A stretch of 64,000 nucleotides of DNA from CALNYZ01 sp942490945 (GTDB taxonomy: Bacteria; Pseudomonadota; Gammaproteobacteria; UBA6429; Thiohalophilaceae), in assembly GCA_942490945.1 (NCBI GenBank), contig CALNYZ010000017.1:248001-312000 (forward strand), given 5' to 3'. This document shows positions 34,766-43,573 of the stretch, one piece after another (the first letter of the stretch is position 1; each line of letters begins with the position of its first letter). Both the position numbers and the translations under genes were made by a program. The notes below the pieces were generated by a model. It was not told where the DNA came from and ran no database searches. It saw nothing but the letters and a program-made list of their open reading frames with translations.

Positions 34766-35667
34766 ATTACAGCAGCACCGTATTTGATTCTGCCCTGCCT
34801 TGGGCGCAGTCTGAAGAAGACATCAAATTCAAACGTCTGGTTAAAAAAAGCCTGATAATTTTCCTTATCCTGATTTTAATTTTCGTGCTGTTACCTGTAA
34901 TAAAAACCAAAACGGAAGAAAAAAAGGAACTGCCACAGCGGTTTGCCAAACTTGTCATACAAAAGGAAAAGAAAGCCGCAGCTGCACCGAAAGTAAAAAA
35001 AGATAAAGCCAAGCCACAAGCTGCGCAAAAGAAAAAATCTGACAAGAAAAAAGTCAAAAAAACACCGCAGAAGAAGCCCAGTCAAAAACTGGAGAATACA
35101 GCATTAATGGCAATGCGTGATGAACTCGCCGATTTGCGTGAAAGTTTCGATGTTAGCAAGGTGAAAACCGCCAAACGTAGTAATGCAACCAAGTCAAATC
35201 GGCCAGCCAGCAGCTCTACCATTACAGCAGGCGCCACCCAGGGCAGTGGTGGCATCGATACCCGCTCGCTGGATCGATCGACTGGCGGCGGGAATTTATC
35301 CGGGCGCGAAGCGGCAGGAGTCGCAAGCGGCATTGGTGGTACCGGTGGTGTGGGTCGTCGCATAGTTGGCGGTAAAGCCGGTCGAAGCCAGGAAGAGATC
35401 GAACGCGTCTTCCAGAAAAATAAAGGCTCAATAAACACCATTTATAATCGTGCTTTGCGTAAAGATCCTGCCTTACAGGGAAAAGTGGTCCTTGAATTAA
35501 CCATTACACCCGCAGGTAAAGTCACTAAATGCCGCATCTTATCCAGCGAATTAAATAACAAAGCTTTGGAGCGTAGGCTGGTTCAACGCGTTTTATTGTT
35601 CCGGTTTAGTAAAAAAGACGTGGCCACGGTTACCGTCACCTACCCGATAGACTTCTTGCCTTCATAA
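34762..35667 (+). CDS. AgmX/TonB-like energy-transducing protein
   Basis: 301 residues. One membrane helix at about residues 29-50 (SLIIFLILILIFVLLPVI), then a Lys/Ala/Pro-rich, extended segment (residues 60-115) suited to cross the periplasm, a Ser/Gly-rich stretch, and a C-terminal domain of about 90 residues (VFQKNKGSINTIYNRAL, KVVLELTITPAGKVTKCRIL, VTVTYPIDFLPS). That domain matches the AgmX/PglI C-terminal domain, akin to the TonB C-terminal fold. With the two ExbD proteins and ExbB it forms a Ton/Tol-type motor; the outer-membrane client would be among the barrels and TPR lipoproteins upstream. Confidence 0.85.
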   Translation: MNYSSTVFDSALPWAQSEEDIKFKRLVKKSLIIFLILILIFVLLPVIKTKTEEKKELPQRFAKLVIQKEKKAAAAPKVKKDKAKPQAAQKKKSDKKKVKKTPQKKPSQKLENTALMAMRDELADLRESFDVSKVKTAKRSNATKSNRPASSSTITAGATQGSGGIDTRSLDRSTGGGNLSGREAAGVASGIGGTGGVGRRIVGGKAGRSQEEIERVFQKNKGSINTIYNRALRKDPALQGKVVLELTITPAGKVTKCRILSSELNNKALERRLVQRVLLFRFSKKDVATVTVTYPIDFLPS

Positions 35668-36279
35668 ATGAACCGGATAGCCACTCTCGCCTGTGCGATT
35701 TGCCTGATGCTGGGCGCAGAGAATATTTATTCTCAGCAGCACTTCAGATTGCTTGGTACGGTTACCGGAACGGTTAGCTTTGCGCTGGTCGAATCAGATC
35801 AAGACAAGCAGCTTCTGCGTGTCGGTGATACGCTTGGGAACTATCAAATTCAGCGTATTCACAAACGTGGTATCGAGCTCATTAATAGTTCTGGCACAAA
35901 ATGGTTACCCATTGAACAGCGCCAGGGTCAGGACATTCCGCTTGCACAGCAAACACCCATTCCTGTCACCATTCGTCAGTCAATGCTACACAATATTGCT
36001 CAGAACCCGCAAAAATGGCTATCAGCGGTCGATCTCGTGCCGGTTATTGAGGAAGGATGGCTTTCCGGTTACCGCTTAAAAGCCATCAGAGACCCAGAAT
36101 TGGTACAACACTTAAATCTCCAAAAAGGTGACATTATTCGAAGTATCAACGGGGTCGACGTCAGGCAAGCTACTGCATTTAGCCAACTGGTCAGCAAGCT
36201 TGATGAGGCAACAGACATTACTTTTGTGCTGGAACGGGAATCCTTCCGGCTGCAGATACATTTCTCGGTATTACATTAG
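35668..36279 (+). CDS. GspC-like periplasmic protein with PDZ domain
   Basis: 203 residues, starting on the base after the AgmX-like stop. Signal peptide or single N-terminal helix (MNRIATLACAICLMLGAENI), then a GspC homology-region-like segment (FRLLGTVTGTVSFALVESDQ, LLRVGDTLGNYQIQRIHKRG) and a PDZ domain at about residues 115-200 (YRLKAIRDPELVQHLNLQKG, DIIRSINGVDVRQA). In type II secretion GspC links the inner-membrane platform to the secretin and recognises clients. No other gsp gene is near, so here it probably serves the motor as a link to outer-membrane or client proteins. It is the last gene of the operon. Confidence 0.8.
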   Translation: MNRIATLACAICLMLGAENIYSQQHFRLLGTVTGTVSFALVESDQDKQLLRVGDTLGNYQIQRIHKRGIELINSSGTKWLPIEQRQGQDIPLAQQTPIPVTIRQSMLHNIAQNPQKWLSAVDLVPVIEEGWLSGYRLKAIRDPELVQHLNLQKGDIIRSINGVDVRQATAFSQLVSKLDEATDITFVLERESFRLQIHFSVLH

Positions 36280-36619
36280 AGTTTTCTTATAAGTTACTGG
36301 TTTATAATATATTTTAGACACAGTATAAATTGCAAAAAATTTGACAGACTGTGGTTAAAGGCGCAAATTAGCGCTTGATACGGTTCGCCTTATATACCGC
36401 TCTCAAATAATATTAATTCGATTAGATCACATTTGACTGACAAACAGGCCTCTGAACGTGACAAATATTGTCCAACTGTGAATAGCTTCACAACATGGAA
36501 ATATTTTATAGATTACAGTTAGCTTGGGGTCAGGTCTGTGTTATTTCGGACGATATAAACAACGTCACAAAAACGAATAATTGTCATAAATGTATCGATT
36601 TTGGCAGGATTAGTAGTCG
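36280..36619 (+). other. Intergenic region with candidate promoter and repeat-like remnant
   Basis: 340 bases without a gene. TTGACA at 36341-36346 has only a weak -10 (CAAATT at 36364-36369, 17-base spacer). At 36524-36540 the sequence TTGGGGTCAGGTCTGTG looks like the conserved terminal sequence that recurs beside REP-associated tyrosine transposases in many proteobacteria; no transposase is present here and I found only one copy in the window. GGAT precedes the next start. Nothing else is recognised. Confidence 0.4.
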
Positions 36620-39600
36620 ATGAGCTTGAAAGCAAAATACTTAAACGCAAAGTTTCTCAAAACGCTGGAACCGCTGAGCAAGCTCAGTATGGACAAGCTC
36701 AATGAGCTCGCCAGCAAGTCAACAATTGAAACACTTCCTCCGGCACGCATCCTGTTCCGCCAAGGTGAACGTGATGCGCGCAGTATATATATCCTGTCTG
36801 GCCAAATTGAACTCACCGTGGCAGGAAGCAAGCCTGAAACCCTCAAAGCCAAAACCCTAGAAGCCAAATATCCCGTCGCACAGTCTCTGCCACGCCCCAG
36901 TACAGGACGAACAAAAACAAATTGCGAATTAATGTACATTGATACCGATCTGCTGGAGATCCTGCTTGAAGGCGACGATATTCCGTCCGGAAACTACGAA
37001 GTCACAGAAATTAATGCCGAAGATGACGCGAATGGCTGGATGCTGAAATTTTTACAATCACGCGCTTTTCTCAGCTTACCCACTGATAACATACAAAAAC
37101 TGCTCATGAAGATGCAGGAAATCACCGCCAAGCGTGGTGAAGTCATATTAAAACAGGGCGAAAGTAATGACTATTACTACATCGTAAAGCACGGTAAATG
37201 CAGTGTCACGCGCCGCCCTACTCCCTCTGCAGAAAGTGTTCAGGTCGCTGTTCTGAGTGTGGGTGATGGCTTCGGTGAGGAAGCGTTAATTACTGATGGC
37301 AAGCGCAATGCTACAGTAAAAATGCAGGAAGATGGCGCTTTGATGCGTCTGACTAAGAATGATTTTATTGAATTATTGGTAGAACCACTCATTCAATACA
37401 TTGATGAAGATGAATTAAAAAGTCGCGCAAAATCCGGTGATATGTTAATTGACGTTCGTCAACACAAGGATTTTATGGAAGGTCATCTTGATGGTGCAGT
37501 GAATATACCGCTCTCTATGCTACGTCTGAAATTAAGCGGCTTGAATGAAAATCGTGAATACCTGATATATTGTGAAAATTCAAATCGTAGTAGTGCAGCA
37601 GCATTCCTGATTATTCAGCACGGCCTGGTATGCCGCGTATTGAAAGGTGGCTATCAGACTGACAATAAAGTAACGACAAAATCTGACGATCGCCCAATGA
37701 AAAGTGGTACCAGTATGGCAGATATCATTGCCAATCTGGAATCCGTTGGCAGTCGGATGAAAACCGCACAGACCAAATCCACCACAGAGAAAACAAAAGC
37801 AGAAAACACGCCAACTCCGGCAGTAAAACAGCCACAAGCAAGCAGATCCGCGTCTGAAGATAAAGTCAAATCAGACCAGAACAAATCAGATAACAGAGCG
37901 AAACTTTTTCAAATAGAAGCACGCAAAGCAAAAGAGCAACTTGAAAATTTAAATCAGGAAAAAGCGCAACAGGAAGCTGCCCGTCAGCGTGCCGAGGCAG
38001 AACTCAAACGTCTAAAGGCAGAAGAAGAAAAACGCAATGAATCTCTCAAAAAACTTGCTGAACAACAAAGACAAACTGCCGAGCAAGTCAAACGTAATGC
38101 AGAAATTGAAAGACAAAAATTACAAGCCGAGATAACAGAAGCCAAAAAGCAGGCTGAAGAAGAGATCAAGAAATATCGCAACATATTGCAGCAACAACAG
38201 GATCACCAGTCCAACCTTGAGCGTTCAAAACAGGAATTTGAGTTACGTGCACAAGAAGCTATAGCGGCTGCCAGGCAACGTGCAGAACAGGAAGCTGCTG
38301 TCATCAAACAGCAGGCGGAATCTGAAACCAACAAGCTGCGCGAAGAATTGGAAAAAACCAAACGGGAAGTTGCACAGCGCATAGAAGCATTACGCGCAGA
38401 AGAAACCAGAAAAACCGAACAGGAAGCGCAGCAACGTTCCGAAGAAGCCAAAAAAATCGAGCAGGAGATTCTGAAACGCACTGAAGAAACGAAAAAAGCA
38501 GAACAGGCAATACACATAAAACAATCACAGGCTAACCAGGCAATTCGTGATTCGATTGAAAAAGCACGTAAAAAAGCAGCACAAGAAGCAGATGCTATTC
38601 GCCGTCAGGCACTAGAGGAAGCTCAAAGCCTGCAAGCTGAACTGGAAGCCAAGCGACTGGAAGTAACCAAGGAAATTGAAAGTATCCGCACAGAGGCTGA
38701 AAGACAGCGTCAGTCAGCACTTAACGAAGCCAAAAAACATGCAGAAGAATTTATAAGTCAAACGTCTGCAGATATTCAGCGTAAAGCGATGGAAGAAGCA
38801 GATGCGATTCGTCAGGAAACACTGGTTGAAGCACGTCGCTTACACGAAGAGTTGGAAGAAAAACGACGTTTAATTGATCTTCACGCAACCAAAGAAAATG
38901 AAAGAATGATGCATACGCTGCAACTTTCAAAACAGCAGGCTGACGAGATTAGACGCCAGGCCGAAGCCGAAGCTGAACGTATTCGTTTACAAGCGATACA
39001 GGAAGCAGAGAATCAAAAACGTAGTCAGGCCACTGCCAACACAAAATTACAAAACGATTTACGTAACATCGAACTGCCAGGATTTGCTTCACAAATTACC
39101 GATTCCTGTCAGGAAACTGACACTGAGATTGAAGCCAAAAAACTTGCTGAACAAATTATCGTGCGGCTCGAACGCGCAGATTTAGAACGTAAAAAAGATA
39201 AAGATAGCCAACAAAATAGTCATGGAATGCAATTATCCACTGCGCGCCTGCGTAAAATGAATGATAAAACAATTCTGGAAGGCGACGAAGATATTTTCAT
39301 ATTTAAAGAACCCGCATTCGATCCTCACTTTGATGAAGATGACGATGAAATCGTAGAACCGACTCCTGCTCGATCGAAGCGTAAACAGTCCTCTCCTGGG
39401 CTGCCAGATTTTATACTAGATGACGCGGATAAGTTTGACGAAATTAAATATGTTGATGCAACACGCGATGAAGCAGAATTTCTTATAGTTGCAGAAGAAG
39501 CAAGAGTAAACTCGAACGGTCCTATTTCAGAATTTTCAGATTTTGAGTTACACAATTCACAAAATTATACGAATCCGTTTGTAGAGAAGTCCAGAAAGAG

Positions 39601-39877
39601 AAATCAAAAATCAAGAGTCATTGCCCTTGCAGCAACACTCATGATTGCATTAGGTGGCACTGGATCCTTTTTCTATCTCAATAAGGACAATAATAATTTA
39701 GCCGCAAATTCTGAAGACAATAAACAAGCCCTCAATGCAACACGTATGTCAGGCATTGGGGTGGACAAAGTTCAGCTCGAAAAAGATTTAATTAATGATG
39801 CAGAAGCCGAGTTTTCAAAATTGATGAAGAAGTGGCAAAAGAACGTAGATAATGAAAAGAGTGAAAAAAGTAAATAA
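36620..39877 (+). CDS. cNMP-binding/rhodanese/coiled-coil membrane protein, 1085 residues
   Basis: Domain order: a degenerate cyclic-nucleotide-binding domain (about residues 10-135), a second, better one (145-262) with the phosphate-binding cassette FGEEALITDGKRNATV, a rhodanese domain (268-350) with active-site Cys318 in YCENSNRSSA, a low-complexity linker, a very long charged coiled coil (about 425-830) rich in Glu, Lys, Gln and Ala, an acidic region, one membrane helix near residue 995 (VIALAATLMIALGGTGSFFYL), and a short tail. It probably senses a cyclic nucleotide and reaches far into the cytoplasm from the membrane. The neighbour cyclase at 41609 could supply the ligand. It converges with DUF2914, 7 bases away. 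Confidence 0.85.
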   Translation: MSLKAKYLNAKFLKTLEPLSKLSMDKLNELASKSTIETLPPARILFRQGERDARSIYILSGQIELTVAGSKPETLKAKTLEAKYPVAQSLPRPSTGRTKTNCELMYIDTDLLEILLEGDDIPSGNYEVTEINAEDDANGWMLKFLQSRAFLSLPTDNIQKLLMKMQEITAKRGEVILKQGESNDYYYIVKHGKCSVTRRPTPSAESVQVAVLSVGDGFGEEALITDGKRNATVKMQEDGALMRLTKNDFIELLVEPLIQYIDEDELKSRAKSGDMLIDVRQHKDFMEGHLDGAVNIPLSMLRLKLSGLNENREYLIYCENSNRSSAAAFLIIQHGLVCRVLKGGYQTDNKVTTKSDDRPMKSGTSMADIIANLESVGSRMKTAQTKSTTEKTKAENTPTPAVKQPQASRSASEDKVKSDQNKSDNRAKLFQIEARKAKEQLENLNQEKAQQEAARQRAEAELKRLKAEEEKRNESLKKLAEQQRQTAEQVKRNAEIERQKLQAEITEAKKQAEEEIKKYRNILQQQQDHQSNLERSKQEFELRAQEAIAAARQRAEQEAAVIKQQAESETNKLREELEKTKREVAQRIEALRAEETRKTEQEAQQRSEEAKKIEQEILKRTEETKKAEQAIHIKQSQANQAIRDSIEKARKKAAQEADAIRRQALEEAQSLQAELEAKRLEVTKEIESIRTEAERQRQSALNEAKKHAEEFISQTSADIQRKAMEEADAIRQETLVEARRLHEELEEKRRLIDLHATKENERMMHTLQLSKQQADEIRRQAEAEAERIRLQAIQEAENQKRSQATANTKLQNDLRNIELPGFASQITDSCQETDTEIEAKKLAEQIIVRLERADLERKKDKDSQQNSHGMQLSTARLRKMNDKTILEGDEDIFIFKEPAFDPHFDEDDDEIVEPTPARSKRKQSSPGLPDFILDDADKFDEIKYVDATRDEAEFLIVAEEARVNSNGPISEFSDFELHNSQNYTNPFVEKSRKRNQKSRVIALAATLMIALGGTGSFFYLNKDNNNLAANSEDNKQALNATRMSGIGVDKVQLEKDLINDAEAEFSKLMKKWQKNVDNEKSEKSK

Positions 39878-39884
39878 CTAAAGT

Positions 39885-40352
39885 TTATTGCTTGTACGGA
39901 AGAATTATCTGCTCTGCGTTACCATCCACCACATTAAATACACTGGCTTTAACAGGCCAGTTATTTGGGCCATATATAACCACTTTCCACTTGCCAATCT
40001 GTTGTGGTTCAATTTTAACTTTGGAAAATACCCGCCATCGTGGTCCTTTCACATCAAAACGTTCACTTAAAACAAGTTCGTTTTCGTAATACCATTTGTG
40101 CAGTATTACTTTCCCCTGAAAATTTTGTAATTCGCAAAAAAAATACACAATGTCATGACGGTTACTTAAAGACAAAACCTGATCAACCGGCTCGCGCTCT
40201 TTTATTGCAGTAGTAAATATCCCTCTTTTAACACTACCTGAATTTACCTTATTCGCTGCGTATAATTCGGTCAATGGAAAAGCATTTATAATCACTATCG
40301 TTACCAAACAAATGGTGTATAGGTAAACTGAATTTTTATGCAATATTTTCAT
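39885..40352 (-). CDS. DUF2914 domain periplasmic protein
   Basis: 155 residues. A signal peptide or N-terminal anchor to about residue 33 (PLTELYAANK), then a beta-rich DUF2914 domain: VDQVLSLSNRHDIVYFFCEL, ILHKWYYENELVLSERFDV, RWRVFSKVKIEPQQIGKWKV. DUF2914 is widespread as a periplasmic or membrane-linked domain with no known function. It lies nine bases after the NERD gene on the same strand and probably forms a two-gene unit with it. Its single Cys is in the FFCEL strand. Confidence 0.82.
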   Translation of the reverse strand: MKILHKNSVYLYTICLVTIVIINAFPLTELYAANKVNSGSVKRGIFTTAIKEREPVDQVLSLSNRHDIVYFFCELQNFQGKVILHKWYYENELVLSERFDVKGPRWRVFSKVKIEPQQIGKWKVVIYGPNNWPVKASVFNVVDGNAEQIILPYKQ

Positions 40353-40361
40353 ACTTATTGA

Positions 40362-41072
40362 TTACACTAGCAAAAATACTCTTAAATACAACCATCCAAG
40401 CAGCATAAATGTAAGCAGAGAAGGGACTAACAATTTTATTGGTTCATACTGATTTCGGAAATAGGATTTTGCATAGTCATGCTCAGGTTTGTGTTCCTGT
40501 ATTACCTGCTGCAGTCGAGTCCATGCCTGGGATACCAGAGCATTTGGCTTGGCTTGCTCTTTCTCCTGTTTGAAAAGTTCTGATACCAGTTTAACCTGCT
40601 CTGGTTTTCCTTTGGGAAAATCACAGTCTCCATGAAAAACCACCATTCCTGATACAGAAACAGGCGCAACTATATTGCTTATTGACTGAACATCAAGATC
40701 GCAAAGTCTTATAGGATTTGGAAATTTGAAACTACGTTTGCCGACTAGTTGCGTCCATTGATCAATGTTATCCCCACAAAATATTGTGCCTCTGTATCTT
40801 TTCAGCATGACAATCAATATTTTTTCTGGCTGTAATATTAAATAGTCTATGAATGAACTGCCTCCAATACCATCAGGGACAATTACATTTTTGATATAAC
40901 TTGCACCCAATCTTCTTATCATGACTTTCAGTCGACGTTCATGTAACAAATATTTTATTGTCGGCATTGATGTTAATATTATCGCAATGATGAAAACCAG
41001 GCCTACTCCCCATGTAATTAAATTGGCTGTGGTAATACTTAAATCTGCAATGTCGTAAATGGAATTATTCAT
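40362..41072 (-). CDS. Membrane-anchored NERD (nuclease-related) domain protein
   Basis: 236 residues. Membrane helices at about 13-36 and 213-235 flank a NERD domain: VIVPDGIGGSSFIDYLILQP, then ILIVMLKRYRGTIFCGDNID and QWTQLVGKRSFKFPNP. NERD is a restriction-endonuclease-like fold; the Asp of IDYL and the Lys of LKRYRG are positions expected for metal and catalysis, so weak nuclease activity is possible. Membrane-bound NERD proteins are common in gammaproteobacteria and of unknown role. The gene is upstream of DUF2914 by nine bases. Confidence 0.82.
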   Translation of the reverse strand: MNNSIYDIADLSITTANLITWGVGLVFIIAIILTSMPTIKYLLHERRLKVMIRRLGASYIKNVIVPDGIGGSSFIDYLILQPEKILIVMLKRYRGTIFCGDNIDQWTQLVGKRSFKFPNPIRLCDLDVQSISNIVAPVSVSGMVVFHGDCDFPKGKPEQVKLVSELFKQEKEQAKPNALVSQAWTRLQQVIQEHKPEHDYAKSYFRNQYEPIKLLVPSLLTFMLLGWLYLRVFLLV

Positions 41073-41208
41073 TATTTTTCTTTCAGGGCTTAGTTAAACG
41101 CTCCATATACTGGTATATTATTAATCTTATACTTTATTTCATTAAAATAAATGAATATCATATCATATATACTACGACATACATCCTATAAAATTTGAGC
41201 ATTCCAAT

Positions 41209-41622
41209 ATGTCGAATAGTACGGAAAAATATCAAAAAGCTGATTCTATCGTGAAGGTTTACGGTCGTATTCTTGCCGATGTCACCCCGATATTCTTTGG
41301 CTTACCCGTATCCTTACTGCCTTACAGCAAAATCCAAATAAAAGATGCAATTCAACTGCTCATAACAAACATAGATAGTAATGATACTGAGCTGCTGCAA
41401 AGTCTTATCCAGAGTTACATGTCGCTTGCACAGTTTGTCACAAATGATGAATTGGCGACGCTTGAACATGGTCTGGCTGCGATCAATTCAGAAAAGCCTT
41501 CAGAAGCTGACTATCATGCGATGGAACAGGCAAGTTTTATCACCAGTCGCATAAAGGCAGATATGGAAATGTATAGCGAAGAACTGCAATTGCTGTTAGG
41601 CGAACATATCAGGCTGAGTTGA
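41209..41622 (+). CDS. Hypothetical helical cytoplasmic protein
   Basis: 137 residues without signal peptide or membrane segment. The N-terminus has VYGRILADVTPIFFGLPVSL, then a series of amphipathic helices (IQIKDAIQLLITNI, LLQSLIQSYMSLAQF) and a Glu-rich end. I do not recognise a family. The start ATG at 41209 lies in an A/T-rich region with weak ribosome-binding features. The last 14 bases overlap the convergent cyclase gene. The gene is supported mainly by length, start context and lack of a better reading on the other strand. Confidence 0.6.
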   Translation: MSNSTEKYQKADSIVKVYGRILADVTPIFFGLPVSLLPYSKIQIKDAIQLLITNIDSNDTELLQSLIQSYMSLAQFVTNDELATLEHGLAAINSEKPSEADYHAMEQASFITSRIKADMEMYSEELQLLLGEHIRLS

Positions 41623-42532
41623 GTAATAATTTTGTTTCAGAAAAATCCAGACCAATAATGCGAACCGGATCGCGTTTACCTTTTACTCTTATATGCTGTT
41701 CTGCATCTTTCCAGTGATTTTTGTCCAGCACTTTGTAGGATGATTCACTCATTACAATATCTTTACCGATGATTTTGGTCGCACTTTCCAGTCTGAATGC
41801 CAGATTAACCGCATCACCCAAAGCCGTATTATCCTGCCCTATCCCTACTGATGCAGCACCTGTATTAATCCCGACTCCAATGCGGATTCTGTCCGTCACC
41901 TCGGGGAAGCTTTTATTTAAATTACAGGTTATATCATTTATATCTGAAGCCGCCTGAATGACTTTATAGATTATATTGTCCTGTTGCTCACCCGCTTCCC
42001 AACGAGCAAAGACACAGTCACCAATAAACTTGTCAACGGTTCCACCATTTCTGAAAATAACGTCACTCACCTGGTTAAACCAGCTATTCATCATTTTCGT
42101 CAGCGTACGAATATGCACCTGTTCGGACAGGGAAGTAAAACCGCGAATATCAGCGACCATAATTGTTATCTGTTTAATATCAGGTGTATCAGAGATTACT
42201 GTTTCCTGCATTGACAGGGTATCGACTCCGCCCTCAGCATGATGTTCCTGATGAAATATAAATTGTGATTCCCCAACCTGGATGACATCCGCATTTTTCA
42301 GCAACACGGGCATACTGACGCGCCTGGTATTGATCAAGCTGCCATTGGCACTGCCTGAATCGATAAGGTAGTAGTCATCACGTCCAATACGTCGAATCAT
42401 TGCATGATTTCTGGACACCATCAGATCATCCAGCACGATGTCGCTGTTACGATCGCGACCAATAGTGAGTATGGATTTGCACTCAAGATCCTGAGGCTTG
42501 CCATTTATTTGAAACGTCAACGTCGCAGCCAT
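41609..42532 (-). CDS. FHA domain fused to class III adenylate/guanylate cyclase
   Basis: Start set at ATG 42532; an upstream in-frame start at 42589 adds a hydrophobic, unconserved stretch. 307 residues. FHA domain at about 18-95 (ILTIGRDRNSDIVLDDLMVS, RNHAMI, SGSANGSLIN), then the cyclase at about 118-300: VADIRGFTSLSEQ with the first metal Asp, DKFIGDCVFARW with the second, and GDAVNLAFRLES with the transition-state Asn and Arg. The catalytic residues look intact. FHA suggests control by a Thr-phosphorylated partner. Its product could bind the cNMP domains of the protein at 36620. Its 3' end overlaps the convergent gene. Confidence 0.88.
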   Translation of the reverse strand: MAATLTFQINGKPQDLECKSILTIGRDRNSDIVLDDLMVSRNHAMIRRIGRDDYYLIDSGSANGSLINTRRVSMPVLLKNADVIQVGESQFIFHQEHHAEGGVDTLSMQETVISDTPDIKQITIMVADIRGFTSLSEQVHIRTLTKMMNSWFNQVSDVIFRNGGTVDKFIGDCVFARWEAGEQQDNIIYKVIQAASDINDITCNLNKSFPEVTDRIRIGVGINTGAASVGIGQDNTALGDAVNLAFRLESATKIIGKDIVMSESSYKVLDKNHWKDAEQHIRVKGKRDPVRIIGLDFSETKLLLNSA

Positions 42533-42654
42533 GAGGCCTGGCTCCGTAGTGTGAATGTGACCCAAAATTATTATTATCAACCCTGTCAATACTATAGCAA
42601 GAGCTGAACAGAACAGCGATAGTTTGAAGCTATATAATTGATATTGCTTACAAT

Positions 42655-43347
42655 TTAGACTGATTCTTCCAGCAGCTCGGGTTCACTGGTTCGGTTTACC
42701 GGTTTATATAGACTGACATTTTGTGCCGCACGCATTCCATTGAGTATGGAATCATAATCCTTCATCTCGGTATCAGCTGGCGGTTCGTCAAAATCGCTGA
42801 CTACACCATAATTTTCCTGCAAATAGGCATCGATTGCATCCTGGCTTTTTTCATTTGAACTAAATGATTTGACGGTTTGTGCGACGCGATATAGCCATGC
42901 CTGGGCAAATACATTACCGCGTCGGCGCAGCTCCTTGTTGCTTATCGGGCTGTCCTCATCTGCACTTAACGCAGACATATAGCGAAATCGGGCTCGAATC
43001 AAAACTCTGGATAATACGGTAAATGTATAACTGGCGATTTGAGGTGAAACGGCGTGGCCAATAAAGACAAATTCCGGAATTGCCTGCTGGCGGGCAATAA
43101 ATACCTTGCATAAAAAACCTTCAGCAACCAGATTTGCCAGTGCAATTAGCCAGTAAGGAATATGTTTCTTTTTCGTTGTTGCACAGGATTCCTGAATGTC
43201 CGGTTTCAGCACCTGATCCTGACTTATGCCATATTTACGCATCATGGCTATGGCCTGCCGCAAGGCAGCGGCAGCTTCATTTGGATTGGCTGACTCGGAT
43301 AAACGCAGACATTTACAGATTTTCGTTATTATTTTGTCATCAACCAC
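42655..43347 (-). CDS. DUF2786 domain protein
   Basis: Start set at GTG 43347, which has GGGAG seven bases upstream; a TTG at 43365 is in frame but less well placed. 230 residues. DUF2786 at the N-terminus: KICKCLRLSESANPNEAAAA and AIAMMRKYGISQDQVL. The rest contains IARQQAIPEFVFIGHAVSPQ and YTFTVLSRVLIRARFRYM, a continuation often seen with DUF2786. No signal, membrane segment or known catalytic motif. The domain is found in phage and bacterial proteins of unknown role; here nothing else suggests a phage. Confidence 0.75.
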   Translation of the reverse strand: MVDDKIITKICKCLRLSESANPNEAAAALRQAIAMMRKYGISQDQVLKPDIQESCATTKKKHIPYWLIALANLVAEGFLCKVFIARQQAIPEFVFIGHAVSPQIASYTFTVLSRVLIRARFRYMSALSADEDSPISNKELRRRGNVFAQAWLYRVAQTVKSFSSNEKSQDAIDAYLQENYGVVSDFDEPPADTEMKDYDSILNGMRAAQNVSLYKPVNRTSEPELLEESV

Positions 43348-43573
43348 CGGGGGTCTCCCGCACAAACTGCTGCTATTGTGCCATGCTGATCACATAATAC
43401 AAGTGATTCTGCGCACAATAAGAACATGAACTTCCCCACAGAATCAATAATTTAACTTAATGCCGGACTTGTTTTGGCCGAAATATATTCCATATATAGT
43501 ATAGAAATGCCATATGAGATGTGGCACTCTTTTAGACAGGTTAAAACAGACTCAAATCCGGACAAAATCATTA

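Noticed and set aside
35668..36279. Type II secretion system locus
   Set aside because: Only a GspC-like PDZ protein is found; GspD, GspE, GspF and pseudopilins are absent.
38000..38900. Several long minus-strand frames within the coiled coil of the cNMP fusion
   Set aside because: They result from the repeated Glu/Lys/Gln/Ala codons of the sense strand; they are rich in Cys and Ser without any family match.
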